Shown one piece after another: positions 5,834-9,697 of a stretch of DNA of 9,697 bases; within the stretch, counting starts at the first letter, position 1, and the number at the start of each line of letters is the position of its first letter. Under the pieces are notes generated by a model. It saw only the letters and a list, made by a program, of their open reading frames with translations, ran no database searches and was not told where the DNA came from. This DNA is from CAYOOT01 sp964405665. GTDB taxonomy: Bacteria; Bdellovibrionota_C; UBA2361; SZUA-149; CAZDWZ01. The translations under genes and the position numbers were made by a program. The stretch spans positions 1-9,697 of the forward strand of contig CAYOOT010000090.1 in assembly GCA_964405665.1 (NCBI GenBank), given 5' to 3'.

Positions 5834-6286
5834 TTAATATCCAGCTGGTACCTTCAATATTTCAAGCGCTTGAAGTAACATCCTTCTAACAGATTCATCC
5901 TTCATAATCTTTAGCTCATCACCATCTCTATGAAATTCGCGAATAAAGGGAACTGTCATTTTTCCAGTGAGTTGTTCGACTTCTGAAGTGCTTAAAGATC
6001 GTTTGATTTTCACTGTTTCGAGGGATCTAGTGCAATATTCAGCAAGCACCGCCACAGGAACCCCAGCAAAAAGAACTCCTATCAAAAGGCTAACAATAGT
6101 GCCTGATTTAAATATTTTTTCAGCAAGGTAAAAAGTCAAAAGAGGTAACAAGGGTAGAAGGTAAACAGCCCAGGAAAGTGACGAAGGAATTACTTGAAGA
6201 GTTACTGCAGGAAGGACTTGCATCGCAACTACGTCCGTTCCGGCAATCAGCAATATAATTAATACAAAAAGTCTAAATATCGACAT
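5834..6286 (-). CDS. Small multi-pass membrane protein of unknown function (150 aa)
   Basis: I do not recognise the family. Three hydrophobic segments are visible at about 4-22, 35-54 and 62-83, followed by a charged cytoplasmic or periplasmic tail (84-150) with a helical, mixed-charge character (SEVEQLTGKM, ESVRRMLLQALEIL). The gene begins 28 nt after argC ends and is probably co-transcribed with it, although nothing suggests a role in arginine synthesis. No strong ribosome site precedes the ATG. The final codons and stop overlap a CAGCTGGATATT sequence also present in the inverted repeat near 3331, which may be coincidence. Confidence 0.6.
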   Translation of the reverse strand: MSIFRLFVLIILLIAGTDVVAMQVLPAVTLQVIPSSLSWAVYLLPLLPLLTFYLAEKIFKSGTIVSLLIGVLFAGVPVAVLAEYCTRSLETVKIKRSLSTSEVEQLTGKMTVPFIREFHRDGDELKIMKDESVRRMLLQALEILKVPAGY

Positions 6287-6314
6287 GAAGTCTCATCAAG
6301 CGAAGACAATGTGG

Positions 6315-7376
6315 TTAAAACGGCCCCATTCCGGGATACCAAAGCCCCGTTGTTTCTTCCAAGCCGCACATCAAATTCATATTCTGAATTGCTTGTCCGA
6401 CCATTCCTTTTACCAAATTATCCAAAGTAGCAATCGCCACAACTTGATTTTCTCTGGCAAAAATAGAAATGTCGCAGAAATTTGTTCCGATTATATGTTG
6501 CATTTCAGGCGAAGTATTTTTAATGCGAATAAAAGGAGAGTGTTTGTAGAAATCAAAATAAAGGTCTTGTAAATTCTTGGTATTTTGAGGTTTATCTAGT
6601 GTTAGGTAAGCCGTAGTGTAAATTCCTCGAGACACCGGAAGCAAATGCGGAACAAAAATTGTTTTAATTCTTTTGCCAGAGAGATCTCCTAGTGCTTCTC
6701 TAATTTCGGGCTCGTGGCGATGTTCTAGAATTTTATAGGCATTTAAATTGGCATGTCGCGTAGGGTGATGAAGTGATTCCGCTAAATTTTTACCCGCTCC
6801 AGAAGTTCCGGTTTTGGCATCAAAGACAATGCTTCCTTGAAAATCTGAAGAGATTAAAGGTAATACTGCAAGCGCTGCCGAACTGGAAAGGCAACCGGGA
6901 TTGGAAATATATTGGGCTTGAGTAATTTTTTTACGATTTGATTCAGTCAGGCCGTAAACAAATTTTGCTTTTAATTCAGAGCTGATTGTTTCCGTGTCGG
7001 GATAGTGTTTTTTTTGTTGTTCCGGATTTTTTAAGCGAAAATCCCCGGAAAGATCGATAATTTTAAAGTTTTTTGTATGGGGATTATCCAAGAGTTTGGC
7101 AATACTAGCGGCACTTACTCCATGAGGAAGAGAAGCAAAAATCAGCTGATGTTTGTAGCTTAATAATTTTTCAAAATCTAATTCTTTGGAAAAAGTTTTT
7201 TCTTTGTAAAAACCACTGAGGTGTTGATGGGTTTTAGAAATTATTTCTCCTGCTTGAGAACTAGAAGTGACACTCACTAATTCGCACTCGGAATGATTTA
7301 CTAAAAAACGTAACAATTCCCCAGCTCCATAACCAGTGCCACCTAATATTCCTACGCCAATAGTTTTGTCTTTCAT
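6315..7376 (-). CDS. argC: N-acetyl-gamma-glutamyl-phosphate reductase
   Basis: A complete 353-residue ArgC, the NADPH-dependent enzyme that reduces N-acetyl-glutamyl phosphate to the semialdehyde in arginine synthesis. The Rossmann start GILGGTGYGAGELLRFL (9-25) binds NADP. The catalytic cysteine is Cys162 in SNPGC (158-162). GTSGAGK (190-196), the HRHEPEI segment (219-225), VPHLLPVSRGIY (242-253) and the C-terminal DNLVKGMVGQAIQNMN (319-334) are all standard. The length is typical of the long-form (type 1) enzyme. It is the first gene of the leftward run and is divergent from gntK. The other arg genes are not in the window, so it is separated from its pathway partners. The ATG lacks a clear ribosome site. 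A TATAAT lies 16 nt upstream, implying a very short leader. Confidence 0.96.
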   Translation of the reverse strand: MKDKTIGVGILGGTGYGAGELLRFLVNHSECELVSVTSSSQAGEIISKTHQHLSGFYKEKTFSKELDFEKLLSYKHQLIFASLPHGVSAASIAKLLDNPHTKNFKIIDLSGDFRLKNPEQQKKHYPDTETISSELKAKFVYGLTESNRKKITQAQYISNPGCLSSSAALAVLPLISSDFQGSIVFDAKTGTSGAGKNLAESLHHPTRHANLNAYKILEHRHEPEIREALGDLSGKRIKTIFVPHLLPVSRGIYTTAYLTLDKPQNTKNLQDLYFDFYKHSPFIRIKNTSPEMQHIIGTNFCDISIFARENQVVAIATLDNLVKGMVGQAIQNMNLMCGLEETTGLWYPGMGPF

Positions 7377-7391
7377 TTTATTGATACTAAA

Positions 7392-7397
7392 ATTATA
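7392..7397 (-). promoter_or_regulatory. Possible -10 element for argC
   Basis: On the minus strand this is a perfect TATAAT, in the gap between the divergent argC and gntK genes. No good -35 hexamer stands 16-18 nt further upstream, and transcription starting about 7 nt downstream would leave a leader of only about 9 nt. The match may therefore be a chance product of AT-rich DNA. Confidence 0.25.
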
Positions 7398-7414
7398 GTT
7401 AATATGTGCGAAAT

Positions 7415-7444
7415 TTGCTTTACCTCAAAAAAATAGCATAGAAT
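7415..7444 (+). promoter_or_regulatory. Possible promoter for the gntK-peptidase-pdxH operon
   Basis: TTGCTT (7415-7420), an 18-nt spacer and TAGAAT (7439-7444, five of six consensus bases) form a plausible sigma-70 promoter about 57 nt before the gntK ATG. The -35 match is only moderate. It lies in the 125-nt gap shared with the divergent argC gene. Confidence 0.3.
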
Positions 7445-7501
7445 AGCCGGCTGAAGAAAGTCTTTGAAAGTTTTGATTAATAATATCTATTGGGTGTGCG
7501 T

Positions 7502-7987
7502 ATGGTAATAGTTGTTATGGGAGTTTGTGGTTGCGGAAAATCCACGATTGGTCAGATGTTAGCTTCGCAATTAGGTTGGGAATTCTTTGATGCTGATAAA
7601 TTTCATCCCGTTGAGAACAAAGAAAAAATGCGCAAAGGCATACCTTTAAATGATGACGATCGACTTCCCTGGTTACAGAACTTAGCAAATTTAATTAATG
7701 AAAATTTAGGGCAAGGAAAAAGCGTTGTTTTGGCCTGTTCTGCTTTAAAACAAAAATATCGCGATATTCTTAATAGTGGTAAACATGATTTGAGAGTCGT
7801 TTTATTGGATGGTTCCAAGGAATTAATTACAGAACGTCTTGCTGTGCGCAGTCATGAATATATGAATCCTACTTTATTACAAAGTCAGTTTGATACTTTA
7901 GAAAGACCGCAAGGCGCATTATGTGTGGATATCACACCACCACCTGAAATGATTGTAACAAAAATTAGACAAGAATATCAGATATAG
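7502..7987 (+). CDS. gntK: Gluconokinase
   Basis: A 161-residue P-loop kinase of the GntK family, phosphorylating D-gluconate to 6-phosphogluconate for the pentose phosphate or Entner-Doudoroff route. The Walker A loop GVCGCGKST spans 7-15. The substrate-binding signature DADKFHPVENKEKMRKG and PLNDDDRLPWL follow in the usual order, then ACSALKQKYRD. The final FDTLERP-x(10)-DI segment matches the family tail. I start at ATG 7502 because family members begin right before the first beta strand; TTG 7490 and GTG 7496 in the same frame would add four or two residues. The ribosome site is weak (GGGTG at 7492-7496). The peptidase gene follows after 13 nt. No gluconate permease is present. Thymidylate or shikimate kinases are excluded by the HPxxNxxKM signature. 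Confidence 0.93.
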   Translation: MVIVVMGVCGCGKSTIGQMLASQLGWEFFDADKFHPVENKEKMRKGIPLNDDDRLPWLQNLANLINENLGQGKSVVLACSALKQKYRDILNSGKHDLRVVLLDGSKELITERLAVRSHEYMNPTLLQSQFDTLERPQGALCVDITPPPEMIVTKIRQEYQI

Positions 7988-8000
7988 GCAAAATCACAAT

Positions 8001-8996
8001 TTGAAAATATTTTTTTCAATTCTCTTTCTTTTTATTATTTCCCCGCCTCCTACTTGGGCGGAGCCCAAGGAAGCAAAAGTATGCGTATACTTGACTGCTA
8101 ACGGTAAAATTGAGCAGGTAAATTCCTTAGAAGCAGTTCCAGAGAATTATCGAAAAACAGCAAAATGCTTTCTGGATAATAAGAATCTGGTTAAACCAGA
8201 AGATGTAAAATTAGAAGGGACAATTCGTTCCGAAGAAATAATTTCCACAGTAGGGAAAATCCAAATTCGTTGGCCCAGAAAAATTGAAGCTCTATTTGGA
8301 CGAACTCCCGTTAGGGCAATGGCCGATGCGGCTGCAACCCTGGGGCGGGTTTTAAAAAATCCGGCATTTCCGCCCAAATTGCAAAATTTAAACCTTGAAT
8401 GGAAAATAGTTTTTCTCGATGAAAATTTACCTGAAAATCAGATTCCAACTTATTTGGTAACCAATTGTCATCCTGGTTGGATGACTCCGCCGACAAATAT
8501 TTATATTGTCGGTCAAAGGGTCGCCGGAGGTTGTGGCGGAAGTGTGCACTCTTCTCGGATTGCAGATTCTGATTTAACGGAAGTTTTACTGCATGAAATG
8601 GGACATGCTGTAGAGTATTATTTATTAGGTACCATGCAAAATGATGATCGCCAAAGAGCGGAAGGTTTTGCCACTTGGTTTATGAATTTTGCCGCGGAAT
8701 ATTCTTCCATTTTAAATGCTCGTGAAACCAAGAAAAAATATTTAACTGCAGGGAAAATGGCTGTTGAAAAGAATCCGGAAACATTTAATTTTACAGGAAG
8801 CTTTGAAGATTATTCTCGAGCCTCTCTTATTTTTTTCACGATAGCTTCTGCAAGAAGCTTAAGAGATTTGATGGAAGTTTATCGATATATTTCTAGCAAC
8901 AAGGTAAAATTTGAAGAGGCTATTTCTCCAGTGCTGCATTGGGATAATAAGCGATTAAATAAAGAAATTTTAAGTTTTGCACAAAAAAATAGTTGA
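8001..8996 (+). CDS. Secreted zinc metallopeptidase (HEXXH gluzincin type), unnamed family
   Basis: A 331-residue exported protein with signal peptide MKIFFSILFLFIISPPPTWA (cleavage near 20). An N-terminal segment, VCVYLTANGKIEQVNSLEAVP (27-47), resembles the small DUF4124-like modules seen at the front of proteobacterial envelope proteins. The catalytic part has LLHEMGHAVEYY, with zinc ligands His198 and His202 and catalytic Glu199, and EGFATWF with Glu221 as the probable third ligand, 19 residues after the second His, as in gluzincins. Four cysteines (28, 56, 156, 178) could form disulfides. The start must be TTG 8001: an in-frame TAG lies just upstream (7986 region) and the next Met is residue 107, beyond the signal peptide. 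The ribosome site is poor, so coupling to gntK is likely. It overlaps pdxH by one base. Substrate unknown; proteolysis of envelope or external proteins is inferred. Confidence 0.82.
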   Translation: MKIFFSILFLFIISPPPTWAEPKEAKVCVYLTANGKIEQVNSLEAVPENYRKTAKCFLDNKNLVKPEDVKLEGTIRSEEIISTVGKIQIRWPRKIEALFGRTPVRAMADAAATLGRVLKNPAFPPKLQNLNLEWKIVFLDENLPENQIPTYLVTNCHPGWMTPPTNIYIVGQRVAGGCGGSVHSSRIADSDLTEVLLHEMGHAVEYYLLGTMQNDDRQRAEGFATWFMNFAAEYSSILNARETKKKYLTAGKMAVEKNPETFNFTGSFEDYSRASLIFFTIASARSLRDLMEVYRYISSNKVKFEEAISPVLHWDNKRLNKEILSFAQKNS

Positions 8997-9610
8997 TGAA
9001 AACTTTAGAAATAAAAGATTTAAATCATAATCCGATTGAGCAATTTAGTCTTTGGTTTAATGAAGCCAAATCTCATCCAGCAATCAACGATCCTAATGCC
9101 TTTTGTTTATCAACAATTGATCCGGATGGTTATCCCAATGCTCGAATGGTGTTACTTAAAGATCATGGAGAAGATGGATTTTTATTTTTTTCAAACTGCA
9201 ATTCCACTAAAGGCCAAGCCCTTGAAAAAACACCCCTGGCAAGCATGACTTTTTTTTGGGATGCTTTGCATAGGCAAGTGCGCATTCAAGGGAGTATTGT
9301 AGTTATTTCTGATGCTGAAGCTGATTCCTATTTTAAATTAAGAGAACGGGCTCATCAAATCGGAAGTGTTGCTTCTTTACAAAGTGAGGTAATGGAATCA
9401 AGAAAGATTCTAGATCAAAGAATAAAAGAGATTGAAGAACGCTTTCGTAATCAAGAAATTCCTCGACCAGAATATTGGCTCGGTTATCGCATTGTCCCTA
9501 AAAGAATTGAGTTTTGGCAACGAAGAGAGGATTCTGCCCGGATGAACGATCGCTATGTTTATTTGCGGGGAAGCAACAAGAATTGGGCGATCAAGGCTTT
9601 ATATCCATAA
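8996..9610 (+). CDS. pdxH: Pyridoxamine 5'-phosphate oxidase
   Basis: A complete 204-residue FMN enzyme that oxidises pyridoxine or pyridoxamine 5'-phosphate to pyridoxal phosphate (vitamin B6 cofactor) in the cytoplasm. FMN- and substrate-binding motifs are in place: PNARMVLLK (47-55), FFSNCNSTKGQAL (64-76), RQVRIQG (93-99), the RPEYWLGYRIVPKRIEFWQ signature (157-175), and RMNDRYVY near the C-terminus with the NWAIKALYP end. The ATG at 8996 is used because it forms a TGATG stop-start junction with the peptidase gene; a TTG one codon earlier is possible. There is no ribosome site of its own beyond coupling. The placement after gntK and a peptidase has no obvious metabolic logic. After its stop, 87 nt to the window end contain no gene that I can see. 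Confidence 0.95.
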   Translation: MKTLEIKDLNHNPIEQFSLWFNEAKSHPAINDPNAFCLSTIDPDGYPNARMVLLKDHGEDGFLFFSNCNSTKGQALEKTPLASMTFFWDALHRQVRIQGSIVVISDAEADSYFKLRERAHQIGSVASLQSEVMESRKILDQRIKEIEERFRNQEIPRPEYWLGYRIVPKRIEFWQRREDSARMNDRYVYLRGSNKNWAIKALYP

Positions 9611-9697
9611 AATTCTCGAGACTGTAAATTAAACTGTGTAATTAATTATTTGGAATTTTCAGATACGTAATTAAAAGCATAAAACGTACGGAGCGCG

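Noticed and set aside
6285..6572. 95-codon plus-strand open frame starting at the argC / membrane-protein junction.
   Set aside because: It lies antisense to the conserved 3' end of argC and its translation has no recognisable features.
9611..9697. Terminator or promoter after pdxH.
   Set aside because: Only short AT-rich repeats such as AAAATTC...GAATTTT with a long gap are present; neither a stable stem with a T-run nor a paired promoter can be supported.

Overview
The window is an AT-rich (roughly one-third GC by eye) stretch of a Gram-negative-looking bacterial chromosome. That reading rests on a quinone-dependent (class 2) PyrD, ApaG, several classical signal peptides, and an otherwise ordinary mix of housekeeping genes. 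The lineage cannot be fixed from the sequence alone. A Bdellovibrionota-like or other AT-rich proteobacterial origin is a guess. There are no tRNA, rRNA, CRISPR, phage or transposase genes.

Layout. Positions 1-3274 read rightward: the 3' end of pyrD, apaG, a secreted acidic protein built of calcium-binding Asp repeats, and a two-gene overlapping cassette of a type III polyketide synthase plus an isoprenylcysteine-methyltransferase-family membrane methyltransferase. Positions 3504-7376 read leftward. In order of transcription these are argC, two membrane-anchored proteins of unknown function, a short coding-like remnant, a beta-carbonic anhydrase, a tightly coupled secreted protein with 16 cysteines, and an internally deleted substrate-binding-protein pseudogene. 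Positions 7502-9610 read rightward again as a compact operon: gluconokinase, a secreted HEXXH metallopeptidase that starts at TTG, and pdxH.

How the genes fit together. The PKS/methyltransferase pair matches the known bacterial arrangement in which a type III PKS makes alkylpyrones or alkylresorcinols and the partner O-methylates them. It is the one clear specialised-metabolism unit. The carbonic anhydrase gene is visibly richer in GC than its neighbours and lies only 5 nt from the cysteine-rich gene, so the two probably share a transcript. ArgC, PyrD, GntK and PdxH are routine metabolism.

The most notable theme is decay and rearrangement between about 0.7 and 5.2 kb. It contains one clear pseudogene (signal peptide joined out of frame to the last third of a Leu/Ile/Val-type binding protein), two short open stretches that look like gene remnants (759-866 and 5041-5154), and a 128-bp interval bounded by near-perfect 21-bp inverted repeats with TA at both ends, between convergent genes. 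I see no single convincing new multi-gene system. The best candidates for new biology are the carbonic anhydrase/cysteine-rich pair, the Asp-repeat protein with its His tail, and the secreted peptidase embedded in the gntK-pdxH operon.
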